From Eubacteriales Family XIII. Incertae Sedis bacterium (lineage in GTDB: Bacteria; Bacillota; Clostridia; Peptostreptococcales; Anaerovoracaceae), in the NCBI GenBank assembly GCA_031255695.1, contig JAIRSA010000118.1, positions 1 to 16,326 on the forward strand: a stretch of 16,326 nucleotides of DNA. Reading direction: 5' to 3'. Shown here one piece after another: positions 6,970 to 14,674 of the stretch (positions are counted from its first letter, which is position 1; every line of letters starts with the position of its first letter). Both the position numbers and the translations under genes were made by a program. Under the pieces are notes generated by a model, which saw only the letters and a program-made list of their open reading frames with translations, made no database searches and was not told the DNA's origin.

Positions 6970-7103
6970 CGATGCCAGCCAAGCACGGCCATGGCAAAGC
7001 ATCGCTGATTGATGTATGATAAAAGACAGTAAATGATGACAGCGGGCTGAAACAGATTGCAACTGACAGCAAGGGACAGCAACGGACGGTATAAAAAGGC
7101 ATT

Positions 7104-7949
7104 ATGAGGCAAAGGAAACCGAAAAATCTGCAAGAAAGGCTGGACGCCTATAAGCATCTGCTTGTCAAGGCGCCCGAACAGCACAAAGGGGAATGGCGGG
7201 CGATGTTCCGGGAACGCGCAGCCCAGCGCCAAAACGCTGGCAATGCCGGCAATGCTGAGGCGGGCGCGGGCACCCTGCCGCAGGCCACCTTGGGCGCGGG
7301 CACCTTGCCGCAGGCCACCTTGGGCGTGGGGGCCATGCCTAGGGCTGCCCTAGCTACAAGCACCCTGCCGCCAGCGACCCTGGACGTGGAGGCCATGCCG
7401 CCGGCCGCCCCTGAGGCCGAGCTTTACCTGGAGATCGGGGCGGGCAAAGGGCGCTTCCTGACAGCGAAGGCCGCAGCGGCGCCAGACAGCCTGTTCCTAG
7501 GCATCGAAGGGCGGGACGGCATAGTGCTGCGGGCCCTCGAAAAGGCGGGCGCCATGGGCGGCGCCAACATCCTATTCTCGCGGCATCTCGTGAGATCCGC
7601 GCTGGACATATTCGCCCATGGGGAGATCGACGGCCTTTACCTCAATTTCTCCGATCCCTGGCCGAAGCCCAGGCATGAGGCGATGCGCCTCACAGCCGCC
7701 GCACGCTTGGATGAGTACAAAAAAATACTGAAACCAGGCGGGTTTATCGAATTCAAGACCGATAACAAGGATTTTTTTGAATTCACATATAGAAAAATGA
7801 TCGAAGTGCAGGGCTATGAACTTGCCGAGGTCTCCACATCCCTTCAAAAATCCGGGCTGCCGGCCCGCCTCGTCCTTACGGAGTATGAAGAGCGGTTCAT
7901 ACGATGGGAACGTGATATTTATTTCATTTGCGCAATAATATCTGAATAA
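7104..7949 (+). CDS. trmB: tRNA (guanine-N7-)-methyltransferase TrmB with repeat insert
   Basis: A SAM-dependent methyltransferase that makes m7G46 in tRNA. The SAM-binding motif I is EIGAGKGRF (110-118). Family signatures follow: YLNFSDPWPKPRHE (179-192), GFIEFKTDN (213-221) and the C-terminal LTEYEERF (258-265). The protein has 281 residues, while TrmB is usually about 210-220. The excess is an insert between the N-terminal helix (LQERLDAYKHLL) and motif I, with five decapeptide repeats at 54-103. The catalytic core looks complete, so the enzyme is probably active with a floppy loop before the Rossmann fold. The ribosome-binding site is weak (AAGG, about 6 nt upstream). It follows queT by 134 bp with no clear promoter. 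Confidence 0.93.
   Translation: MRQRKPKNLQERLDAYKHLLVKAPEQHKGEWRAMFRERAAQRQNAGNAGNAEAGAGTLPQATLGAGTLPQATLGVGAMPRAALATSTLPPATLDVEAMPPAAPEAELYLEIGAGKGRFLTAKAAAAPDSLFLGIEGRDGIVLRALEKAGAMGGANILFSRHLVRSALDIFAHGEIDGLYLNFSDPWPKPRHEAMRLTAAARLDEYKKILKPGGFIEFKTDNKDFFEFTYRKMIEVQGYELAEVSTSLQKSGLPARLVLTEYEERFIRWERDIYFICAIISE
7263..7412 (+). repeat. Five 30-bp (10-aa) repeats inside trmB
   Basis: Units of 30 bp encode GAGTLPQATL twice, then GVGAMPRAAL, ATSTLPPATL and DVEAMPPAAP. The first two units differ at a single base (C/T at 7275 versus 7305); later units diverge while keeping the [TA][LM]P..[AT][LP] pattern. The period is in frame and no stop is introduced. A short NAGNAGN run lies just before it (about 7233-7253). 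Confidence 0.92.
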
Positions 7950-8116
7950 TTGTGACGCAATCCACTTGCCGGATAATATAAACAACAATTCAAGCTTCAA
8001 AAACTTCACGATTCGTCAAAAAAACAAAAATAGGTATGCGGCACAGCAAAAGAATACAACAAAACATCGGTTTTGTCCAAATATTTTAAAATCACACAAA
8101 ATAATTTAATTGTCAC

Positions 8117-8146
8117 TTGACTTTTTGTGAAACTAAGCTGTATAAT
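8117..8146 (+). promoter_or_regulatory. Sigma-70-type promoter for the 8214 membrane protein
   Basis: TTGACT (8117-8122), an 18-bp spacer and a perfect TATAAT (8141-8146) lie in an AT-rich gap of 264 bp between trmB and this gene. The leader is about 60 nt. A weak 7-bp hairpin, ACAAAAC/GTTTTGT (8059-8076), lies upstream and could end the trmB transcript, but it has no proper U-tract. Confidence 0.7.
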
Positions 8147-8213
8147 CTACTTAATAGAAAGTGTGCGAGTGTGAAGAGCATTTTGACCTGAAATTAAAGA
8201 GGACAGTTTAGCG

Positions 8214-8867
8214 ATGAGTTCTAAGTATAGCAATAAAGTCGCCGCAGCAGCAATAGCTATTGTGGCCACGGGAATGGCACTAGCGCAATTGCCGACGGCA
8301 ATAGTGTTTGCGTCTGACCGTCTATACGACGCCGATTTGGAAATCGAACAGTTCTATGACAATGAGGGGAAACTCGAATATACGTCTATAGATGGGATCA
8401 TACGCGAACTGGATCTGCTTTCGGCCGCAGACCCGGAGACATTGGCGCTCTCCATGCCGGCAGTGACGGCGGAGAATGCCACTTTTGTGATCGAAGAGCC
8501 GGAAGTGCCGCTGTATGGGCCGGCCCATTTAGGCGAATGGGCGCTGGCAAACCTGATCGTAGCGATCATAAGCCTCACGGCCTCGATGATAGCCGCCATC
8601 ACGATCATGGTGGGGCGCACGGGGAAGAAGCGGGGCCTTAGTGTCATGCGGCTGAGGCTGAGGGCTGTGGGGATCGCCGTCGGCGTCCTCGTGCCGCCGG
8701 TCTTCTTCGTTCTGGAGGACATACGCGAAGTGATGCAGATATTCAACGGGAATACCCTGCTTATGGCGGCGCTGCTCGCGGCGCAGATGGCATTCATCAG
8801 GTATAGCTTCCGCGATTGGGCGGATGAAGAGGCAGACGCCGGCCACTCCGTAGGCCGCTCCTTATAG
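8214..8867 (+). CDS. Membrane protein of unknown function with signal peptide
   Basis: A 217-residue protein. It starts with a signal-like segment (residues 8-33, with an ASD cut site possible near 33-35), followed by an acidic extracellular stretch of about 75 residues. Three hydrophobic segments follow at about 107-133, 145-163 and 178-193, separated by a very basic loop, GRTGKKRGLSVMRLRLR. The order EWALANL, basic loop, then FVLEDIRE resembles the membrane-anchoring C-terminal region I associate with some Firmicutes surface proteins, but I cannot name a family. It has its own promoter, an AAAGAGGA ribosome-binding site 10 nt upstream and its own terminator, so it is a single-gene unit. Its tail overlaps a short direct repeat. 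Confidence 0.78.
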   Translation: MSSKYSNKVAAAAIAIVATGMALAQLPTAIVFASDRLYDADLEIEQFYDNEGKLEYTSIDGIIRELDLLSAADPETLALSMPAVTAENATFVIEEPEVPLYGPAHLGEWALANLIVAIISLTASMIAAITIMVGRTGKKRGLSVMRLRLRAVGIAVGVLVPPVFFVLEDIREVMQIFNGNTLLMAALLAAQMAFIRYSFRDWADEEADAGHSVGRSL

Positions 8868-8890
8868 CTCCCGCGATTGGGCGTATGAAG
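8802..8890. repeat. 28-bp direct repeat spanning the end of the 8214 gene
   Basis: The sequence at 8802-8829 recurs at 8863-8890 with two mismatches and a spacing of 61 bp. The second copy contains the stop codon (8865-8867). Because 61 is not a multiple of three, the copies are in different frames. The last residues of the protein may therefore have been remodelled by a duplication. Confidence 0.8.
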
Positions 8891-8932
8891 GCGATAATAC
8901 TGTTCTCCGCTAGATTGATATTGGTTTAATGC

Positions 8933-8978
8933 AAGGCCGGCTGCAAGCCCACATAGGGGCATGGCAGCCGGCCTTTTT
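8933..8978 (+). terminator. Intrinsic terminator after the 8214 gene
   Basis: A perfect 12-bp stem (8933-8944 with 8964-8975) has an inner 4-bp stem (GCCC 8947-8950 with GGGC 8957-8960) and ends in a run of five T (8974-8978). It is oriented for plus-strand transcription and stands between the convergent membrane-protein and nadE genes. On the minus strand the T-run is missing, so it is weaker for nadE. Confidence 0.88.
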
Positions 8979-9005
8979 ATGCGCCATGCGCTTGCTCGCC
9001 TGGGC

Positions 9006-10985
9006 TTAGCGTTCCGTCCAGCAGCGGCCGGACGCGTCGCTGGGCATGCGCCAGTCGCCGCGCGGCGAAAGGCTCACCGTGCCGACCTTGGGGCCGTTAG
9101 GCACACAGTCGCGTTTGAACTGCTGCGAGAAGAACCTTGTATAGAAGACATGGAGCCACTTGTCGGTCTCCTCTTTCGGATAGTCGCCGGAAAATGTGGC
9201 CGCCGCGATATGCGAAAGCTTGTCGGGCCGCATCCCGAAACGCAGCGTGTAGTACAGGTAAAAATCGTGCAGCACGTAAGGGCCGATCGCCTCCTCGGTC
9301 TTCTGCATGATCTCGCCGTCCTTGCCGGGGGGCAGGAGTTCCGGCGAAATGGGCGTTTCGAGTATGCCCGCCAGCGTTTCCCTGAGTGCCGCGTTGTCGC
9401 TGCTGAAAGCGATGTCCTCGGCGGCCCCAGAGAGTTTCCAGTCCATTACCCACTGTATGACGAAGCGGATCAGGGTTTTGGGGATGCTCGCGTTTACGCC
9501 GTACATGGACATGTGGTCGCCGTTGTACGTGCACCATCCCAGCGCCGCCTCCGAGAGGTCGCCCGTGCCTACCACGAGCCCGTTTTCACGGTTTGCGATA
9601 TCCATCAGTATCTGGGTGCGTTCCCTGGCCTGCGCGTTCTCATAGGTGCGGTCGTGCACGCTGGGGTCATGCCCGATGTCGCGGAAATGCAGGGTCACTG
9701 CGTCGCCGATGGGTATTTCCCTGGCATCCGCGCCCAGGAGGCGCATGAGGGACAGGGCATGCGTGAGGGTGGGGCGCGTGGTGCCGAAGCCGGGCATGGT
9801 CACAGCGATCAGATCCAGCCGCGGCCGCCCCAGCAGCTTCAGCGCATTGGCGCAGGCCAGCAGGGCGAGCGTCGAATCCAGCCCCCCTGACACGCCGACG
9901 ACGGCCTTGCGGGCGCCGGTGCGCTCAAGCCGTTCGGCGAGGCCGGCCGACTGTATGCTGAATATCTCGTCGCAGCGCTCGTTGACGGCCCCGGTGTCCG
10001 ACGGGACGAAGGGGGTCTTGTGGTAGCTGCGCATGAGCGCGTCGCCGGCAGCAAGCGTGCGCAAGGGCTTCACAGGCACCCGCGTATAGCTTGCGGCGCC
10101 GGAAAGCAGGCTGGCGCAGTCGGACATGGGGTGCGCCTGGGCCCGCTCGAACAGGAGCCTTTCGTAATCGATGTCGCCGAAGGTGATCACGCTCTCGCGC
10201 GAGAACAGCGGGCTTTCGGCCAGCAGGATACCGTTCTCGGCGATCATGCCATGGCCGCCGAACACGAGATCGGCCGTGGATTCCCCGACGCCGGATGAGC
10301 AGTACACATAGCCGCATATGCTCGACGCGCTTGACTGGAGCACGAGCCTGCGCCTGTAGTCAGGCTTGCCCACGCCCTCATTGCTCGCCGACGGGTTGAA
10401 TATGAGGGTGGCGCCGCTGACGGCCATCAAGGCCCCCGGCGTGACGGGCGCCCATAGATCCTCGCAAAGCTCTATGCCGAAGGCGATGCCGGATTCCGCA
10501 TCGCTGAATATGATATTGCCGAAAGGGATCGCCGACCCCATGAAGTCTATGGTGCGGGCGGGCTCGTCGAAACGCCCGCCGGGCGCGAACCAGCGCGCCT
10601 CATAGAACTCCTTCGAGTTGGGCAGGAAGCGTTTGGGCACCGCCCCGATCACGGCGCCGCCTTGCAGGAACAGCGCGCAGTTGTACAGCCGCCCGTCAAG
10701 GCGCAGATAGGCCCCCAGGACTATCCCGGATTCAATATGCGCGGTTTCCTTCATTATAAAGGCCAGGGCGTCAAGCTGGCTTCTGTAGAGCTGCTCCTGG
10801 AAGAAGAGATCGCCGCAGGAATAGCCGCTTATGCACAGCTCCGGCAGCAGGATGAGCCCCGCCTTCTTCTCGGCCGCCGCCTTGACGCAGCTGGCTATCT
10901 CACGTGAATTCCATTGAGGATCGGCAAGCCTGAGCCTCGGCGAGATCGTCGCCGCCCTCAGCATGCCAAGCTTGTTTTCAGACAT
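9006..10985 (-). CDS. nadE: Glutamine-dependent NAD+ synthetase
   Basis: The last step of NAD synthesis: ATP-dependent amidation of nicotinic acid adenine dinucleotide with ammonia from glutamine. The 659-residue protein has two domains. The N-terminal nitrilase-type glutaminase (about 5-290) has the catalytic triad E49 (LLPELCISGY), K118 (AVPKRFLP) and C174 (GIELCEDLW). The C-terminal synthetase carries the ATP pyrophosphatase P-loop SGGLDS at 366-371 and the VVGTGDLSEAALGWCTYNGD stretch (471-490). Length is normal for the two-domain form. A GGAG lies 10 nt before the ATG and a good promoter lies about 60 bp upstream. It is monocistronic here, divergent from yhaM and convergent with the membrane protein. 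Confidence 0.96.
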   Translation of the reverse strand: MSENKLGMLRAATISPRLRLADPQWNSREIASCVKAAAEKKAGLILLPELCISGYSCGDLFFQEQLYRSQLDALAFIMKETAHIESGIVLGAYLRLDGRLYNCALFLQGGAVIGAVPKRFLPNSKEFYEARWFAPGGRFDEPARTIDFMGSAIPFGNIIFSDAESGIAFGIELCEDLWAPVTPGALMAVSGATLIFNPSASNEGVGKPDYRRRLVLQSSASSICGYVYCSSGVGESTADLVFGGHGMIAENGILLAESPLFSRESVITFGDIDYERLLFERAQAHPMSDCASLLSGAASYTRVPVKPLRTLAAGDALMRSYHKTPFVPSDTGAVNERCDEIFSIQSAGLAERLERTGARKAVVGVSGGLDSTLALLACANALKLLGRPRLDLIAVTMPGFGTTRPTLTHALSLMRLLGADAREIPIGDAVTLHFRDIGHDPSVHDRTYENAQARERTQILMDIANRENGLVVGTGDLSEAALGWCTYNGDHMSMYGVNASIPKTLIRFVIQWVMDWKLSGAAEDIAFSSDNAALRETLAGILETPISPELLPPGKDGEIMQKTEEAIGPYVLHDFYLYYTLRFGMRPDKLSHIAAATFSGDYPKEETDKWLHVFYTRFFSQQFKRDCVPNGPKVGTVSLSPRGDWRMPSDASGRCWTER

Positions 10986-11051
10986 ACCCGTATAACTCCA
11001 TTCTATACCGATAAGCGCCTATCCCCAGTTGGAAGGTGCCATTCGATAATA

Positions 11052-11080
11052 ATTATACCGCACTCCACCAAGGAACTCAA
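11052..11080 (-). promoter_or_regulatory. Sigma-70-type promoter for nadE
   Basis: Read on the minus strand, TTGAGT (11080-11075), a 17-bp spacer and TATAAT (11057-11052) lead to a start near 11045 and a leader of about 60 nt. I see no NrtR-like or NiaR-like palindrome that I could defend next to it. Confidence 0.6.
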
Positions 11081-11155
11081 TTTTTTTGTCCGAATTATTT
11101 CGGCGGGCGGCGGTATGGGATGGCAAAATGGAAACTTTAGCGCAAGCCCCACGGC

Positions 11156-11222
11156 GGGATGGGACGGGAATGGTCAGTTGCAAAGGTAAGTGCGGCCCTT
11201 GGGGACGGGATGGGAATGTGGG
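11156..11222 (+). other. G-run cluster, possible G-quadruplex
   Basis: On the plus strand four G-runs at 11201-11204, 11207-11209, 11212-11214 and 11220-11222 have loops of 2, 2 and 5 nt, matching the standard quadruplex pattern. A related cluster with three GGG runs (11156-11158, 11161-11163, 11166-11168) lies just upstream. Both share the word CGGGATGGGA or close variants, suggesting a local duplication. The cluster fills the 351-bp divergent gap between nadE and yhaM and ends 18 bp before the yhaM -35 box. It lies upstream of the start site, so it would act as DNA rather than RNA for that promoter. Confidence 0.5.
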
Positions 11223-11239
11223 AATATTTGGAAACAATA

Positions 11240-11268
11240 TTGACAGGGCCACTAAAGGGGGATATACT
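11240..11268 (+). promoter_or_regulatory. Strong sigma-70-type promoter for yhaM-recD2-comF
   Basis: A perfect TTGACA (11240-11245), a 17-bp spacer and TATACT (11263-11268), about 70 bp before the yhaM start codon. It is the best promoter match in the window and the only clear one for the three-gene cluster. Confidence 0.75.
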
Positions 11269-11286
11269 GTATTGGACAGTATATCC
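11260..11286. promoter_or_regulatory. 11-bp inverted repeat over -10 and start site (probable operator)
   Basis: GGATATACTGT (11260-11270) and ACAGTATATCC (11276-11286) form a perfect inverted repeat with a 5-bp centre. It covers the -10 box and the expected start site, the classic place for a dimeric repressor. A second short inverted repeat, TCCGG/CCGGA, follows at about 11284-11298. A hairpin at the 5' end of the RNA is the alternative reading. Confidence 0.55.
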
Positions 11287-11336
11287 GGGAAATCCGGAAA
11301 AGGAGAGCGGCCAGGCGGCCGCAATGGAGGAAATAT

Positions 11337-12299
11337 ATGAAGCAGTTTTATGCGGCCTATCTGAAAACCAATGAAGAGATCACGGATTTTTTTGCGGTCA
11401 AGATGATTGCCGTAAAGCTAGGCTCAAACAGGAAGCAGTACCTCGATCTGCTACTGGGGGACAACTCTGGGGAGATTACAGCCAAGAAGTGGGACGTGCC
11501 CGATTCGGAGCTGCCCGCGCTGAACGCTATAAACGAAGGGGACATAGTCAAGCTGAAGGCCACGGTCACGGAGTGGAACGGGCTGAGGCAGCTGAGGGTG
11601 GCGCGGCTGCGTAAGGCGGTCCCGCAGGACGGCGTGGACAGGCGCGACTTCATAAAAGCGGCGCCGGAAGAGCCGGAATCCATGTACGGATATATCATGG
11701 AAGCGGCGCTGGAGATAGAGGACGGGGATCTGAGGGGGATGGCCGTGCGGATGCTGGAAGACAACCGCGAAAGGCTCATGTACTACCCTGCCGCCGCCAA
11801 GAACCACCACGCCGAGATGGGCGGGCTGCTCTACCACATGAAGCGCATGCTCATGATGGGCAGGCAGCATTGCGAGGTCTACGGCAACCTGAACAGATCG
11901 CTGGTATTGGCGGGCGTCATCGCGCATGACATCGCCAAGCTGGACGAGATGATATCCGACAGCGACGGCGTTGTGTCGTCCTATTCATTCGAAGGGCAGC
12001 TGCTGGGGCATATCGTCCAGGGGATCAAGGCCGTCGATCGGCTGGCGGGGGAACTGGGCGTGCCGCACGAGAAAGCGATAATGCTGGAGCACATGATCCT
12101 GTCGCATCATTATGAGCCGGATTTCGGCAGCCCCAAGAAGCCGCTCTTCCCAGAGGCGGAATTGCTGCATTACCTGGATATTGTCGATGCGCGTATGTAT
12201 GATATGGAAGAGGCCCTCAAGGGGGTGGACAAAGGCGGATTCTCCGAAAAGGTCAGGACGCTGGACTTTAGGAAATTATACAAACCTGAGACTTTATAA
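11337..12299 (+). CDS. yhaM: 3'-5' exoribonuclease YhaM family (OB fold + HD domain)
   Basis: A 320-residue protein matching the YhaM family, Firmicutes 3'-5' exoribonucleases that also degrade single-stranded DNA. Residues about 15-95 form the OB-fold nucleic-acid-binding domain (LLLGDNSGEITAKKWD ... GDIVKLKATVTEWNGLRQL). The HD hydrolase domain follows: KNHHAEMGGLLYH (155-167), the metal-binding H197-D198 in VIAHDIAK, SYSFEGQLLGHIVQG, MILSHHYEPDFGSPKKP and YLDIVDAR. Length is typical (about 314). GGAGG lies 6 nt before the ATG. The stop is 2 nt before the recD2 start, so the two are almost certainly co-transcribed, linking RNA turnover to DNA helicase expression. Family assignment is secure; substrate is known only from homologues. 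Confidence 0.93.
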   Translation: MKQFYAAYLKTNEEITDFFAVKMIAVKLGSNRKQYLDLLLGDNSGEITAKKWDVPDSELPALNAINEGDIVKLKATVTEWNGLRQLRVARLRKAVPQDGVDRRDFIKAAPEEPESMYGYIMEAALEIEDGDLRGMAVRMLEDNRERLMYYPAAAKNHHAEMGGLLYHMKRMLMMGRQHCEVYGNLNRSLVLAGVIAHDIAKLDEMISDSDGVVSSYSFEGQLLGHIVQGIKAVDRLAGELGVPHEKAIMLEHMILSHHYEPDFGSPKKPLFPEAELLHYLDIVDARMYDMEEALKGVDKGGFSEKVRTLDFRKLYKPETL

Positions 12300-12301
12300 A
12301 T

Positions 12302-14674
12302 ATGGAAGAGAAAACCTGCACGCTTACAGACATTATCTACCATAACGATGAAAACAGCTTCACCGTCGGCGTTTTCCAGGAGGCCGGCGGCAGTTTCACG
12401 GGGACGGGCTATATCCCAGGCGCCGCAAGGGGCCGCAGGTTCCGGCTCACAGGCGTGTGGAAGGAGCACGGCACATACGGCAGGCAGTTCTCGTTTTCGG
12501 GATACAGCGAGGAAATGCCAGACACAAACGAGGCCATAGAGCTTTTCCTCGCCTCCGGGGCGATAAAGGGCATAGGCGGGAAGACCGCGCAGCTCATAGT
12601 AAGCGCTTTCGGCGGCGACACGCTGAGGATAATGGGCGAAGAGCCGCAGCGGCTCACGGAGATCAGCGGGATCGGCCCCAAGAAAGCCGCCATGATAAGC
12701 GGATCATTCCGGGAGCATAGGGATCTGGCGGAGGTCACGCTGTATTTCCAGCAGTTCGGCATCTCCGCGAAGGCGGCGATGAAACTTTTCCGGGTCTACG
12801 GCGACGCCACGATAGCCGCCGTGAACGAGAACCCGTACCAGCTGATCGACGACGTGTTCGGCATCGGCTTCAAATCGGCCGACCGCATAGCGCTCCGCAT
12901 GGGGCTGGACATGAACAGCAAGCACCGGATAAAGAGCGGCGTGAAGTACCTGCTATGGCAGCATGTAGGCGACGGCAATACATTCGTGCCGCACAGCGGG
13001 CTGCTGGAGCATGCCGCCATCCTGCTGGACGTGGCAATGGAGGACATTGAGGACAGCATACTGGAGATGGTGTTCGAGGGCGAGGTGAGGCTTGAGGCGC
13101 TTGACGGCAGGAATGTGGTGTTCCTGGAGCCGTACTACATGGCCGAGCAGAATGTCTGCAAGAACCTGATGCGGCTCGAAAGGGCGGCGCTCATGCCGAT
13201 ACAGGCGGATGTGGAAGACCTCATATCGATGTCGGAGCGCGAATCGGGCGTCGCCCTGTCGGAGAACCAGAAGTACGCGGTGCGCGAGTCCCTGAACAAT
13301 GGGGTCTTCGTGATCACGGGCGGCCCGGGGACGGGCAAGACGACCATCATAAGCACGATAATCAGCATATTCAAGACGGCGGGGCTCAATACGGGCGTAG
13401 CGGCGCCTACAGGGCGGGCCGCGAAGCGGATAAGCGAGACCACCGGGCACGAGGCCTCCACGATACACCGGATGCTGGAATACTATTATTCGGAAAGCGA
13501 CGAATCCATGAGGTTCAGGCGGACCGAAGAGAACCCGCTTGAGTACGGCGCGGTGATAGTGGACGAAGCCTCGATGATAGATATAATGTTAATGAATGGG
13601 CTGCTGAGGGCCATCCCTTCCGGGACGCGCCTGATCGTCGTCGGCGACGCGGATCAGCTCCCGCCCGTGGGCGCGGGGAATGTGCTGCGTGACATGCTCG
13701 ACAGCGAGGCCATCAGCTCGGTGAGGCTTGACGAGATCTTCCGCCAGGCCAAGGAGAGCATGATAGTCGTGAATGCCCACTGCATCAACAAGGGGGAGTA
13801 CCCTGAGCTGAACAGGCAGGGGCGCGACTTTTTCCTGCTCACCAGGAAGGGCGAGCGCAACATAGCCGATACGCTGACGGAGCTTTGCGTATCCAGGCTG
13901 CCGAAATACTACGACGACTGCGACATGCTGAGGGACTTGCAGGTGCTTACGCCCGTGAGGAAGGGCGCGCTCGGATGCATAAGCCTGAATGCCGGGCTGC
14001 AGGCCGCGCTGAACCCGCCGTCGGATAAGCTGGCGGAGAAGGCGTTCGGCGACAAGCTCTTCCGCGTCGGCGACAAGGTGATGCAGATAAAGAACAATTA
14101 TCAGCTGCAATGGCGCCGCGCCTTTATAGGCGAAGGGCAGGGAGGCTACACGGGCGGAGGCGGCGGCCGCGCGGATCAAACGGGCTGCGGGGGCGAAGGC
14201 CGGGCGGCCCACTCAGGCAGAGGCGCTTTCCCGGACAGCTGGGACGACGATGATATCGGCGGGGAGGGCGTGTTTAACGGCGACGTGGGCTTCATCCGTG
14301 GGATCGACCTTGAAAACGGGACCATCACCGTCGTCTTCGACGAAAGCCGCTTTGTCGAGTACGACTTCTCGCAGTCGGACGAATTGGAACTGGCGTATGC
14401 CATCACGGTGCACAAGAGCCAGGGCAGCGAGTTCCAGCTTGTCCTGATGCCCATATCCGCATTCCCGCCCATGCTGGCGACGCGCAACCTGCTGTATACG
14501 GCGGTGACGCGCGGCAAGAAGGCCGTGATACTCGTGGGTTCGGAGCATTGGCTGCGGGCAATGGTCGACAACGACCATATAAAGGAACGCTACTCAGGCC
14601 TTTGCCCGCGCCTGCGGGCATTCCTGCAAAGCGCGGAAGGCGGTGAAAGCGGTGAAGGCTTTGGATGGGCATAA
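12302..14674 (+). CDS. recD2: RecD2-type ATP-dependent DNA helicase with Gly-rich insert
   Basis: A 790-residue SF1B 5'-3' DNA helicase of the RecD2 type found in bacteria lacking RecBC partners. Domains in order: an N-terminal OB-like part (1-70), helix-hairpin-helix repeats (GAIKGIGGKTA near 86-96, ISGIGPKKAA 121-130, VFGIGFKSADR 185-195), Walker A GGPGTGKTT (340-348), Walker B VIVDEAS (418-424), motif III GDADQLPPVG (448-457), motif V TVHKSQGSEF (702-711) and motif VI LYTAVTRGKK (731-740). Between QLQW and GEGVFNGDVG lies a Gly-rich insert (about 610-653, DNA 14129-14260) not expected in the family, placed in the 2B (SH3-like) region. No clear ribosome-binding site precedes the ATG, so coupling to yhaM, 2 nt upstream, is likely. 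It overlaps comF by up to 32 bp. Confidence 0.95.
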   Translation: MEEKTCTLTDIIYHNDENSFTVGVFQEAGGSFTGTGYIPGAARGRRFRLTGVWKEHGTYGRQFSFSGYSEEMPDTNEAIELFLASGAIKGIGGKTAQLIVSAFGGDTLRIMGEEPQRLTEISGIGPKKAAMISGSFREHRDLAEVTLYFQQFGISAKAAMKLFRVYGDATIAAVNENPYQLIDDVFGIGFKSADRIALRMGLDMNSKHRIKSGVKYLLWQHVGDGNTFVPHSGLLEHAAILLDVAMEDIEDSILEMVFEGEVRLEALDGRNVVFLEPYYMAEQNVCKNLMRLERAALMPIQADVEDLISMSERESGVALSENQKYAVRESLNNGVFVITGGPGTGKTTIISTIISIFKTAGLNTGVAAPTGRAAKRISETTGHEASTIHRMLEYYYSESDESMRFRRTEENPLEYGAVIVDEASMIDIMLMNGLLRAIPSGTRLIVVGDADQLPPVGAGNVLRDMLDSEAISSVRLDEIFRQAKESMIVVNAHCINKGEYPELNRQGRDFFLLTRKGERNIADTLTELCVSRLPKYYDDCDMLRDLQVLTPVRKGALGCISLNAGLQAALNPPSDKLAEKAFGDKLFRVGDKVMQIKNNYQLQWRRAFIGEGQGGYTGGGGGRADQTGCGGEGRAAHSGRGAFPDSWDDDDIGGEGVFNGDVGFIRGIDLENGTITVVFDESRFVEYDFSQSDELELAYAITVHKSQGSEFQLVLMPISAFPPMLATRNLLYTAVTRGKKAVILVGSEHWLRAMVDNDHIKERYSGLCPRLRAFLQSAEGGESGEGFGWA

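Noticed and set aside
6969..7005. Terminator after queT (GCGATGC/GCATCGC inverted repeat)
   Set aside because: The arms are 23 nt apart and no T-run follows.
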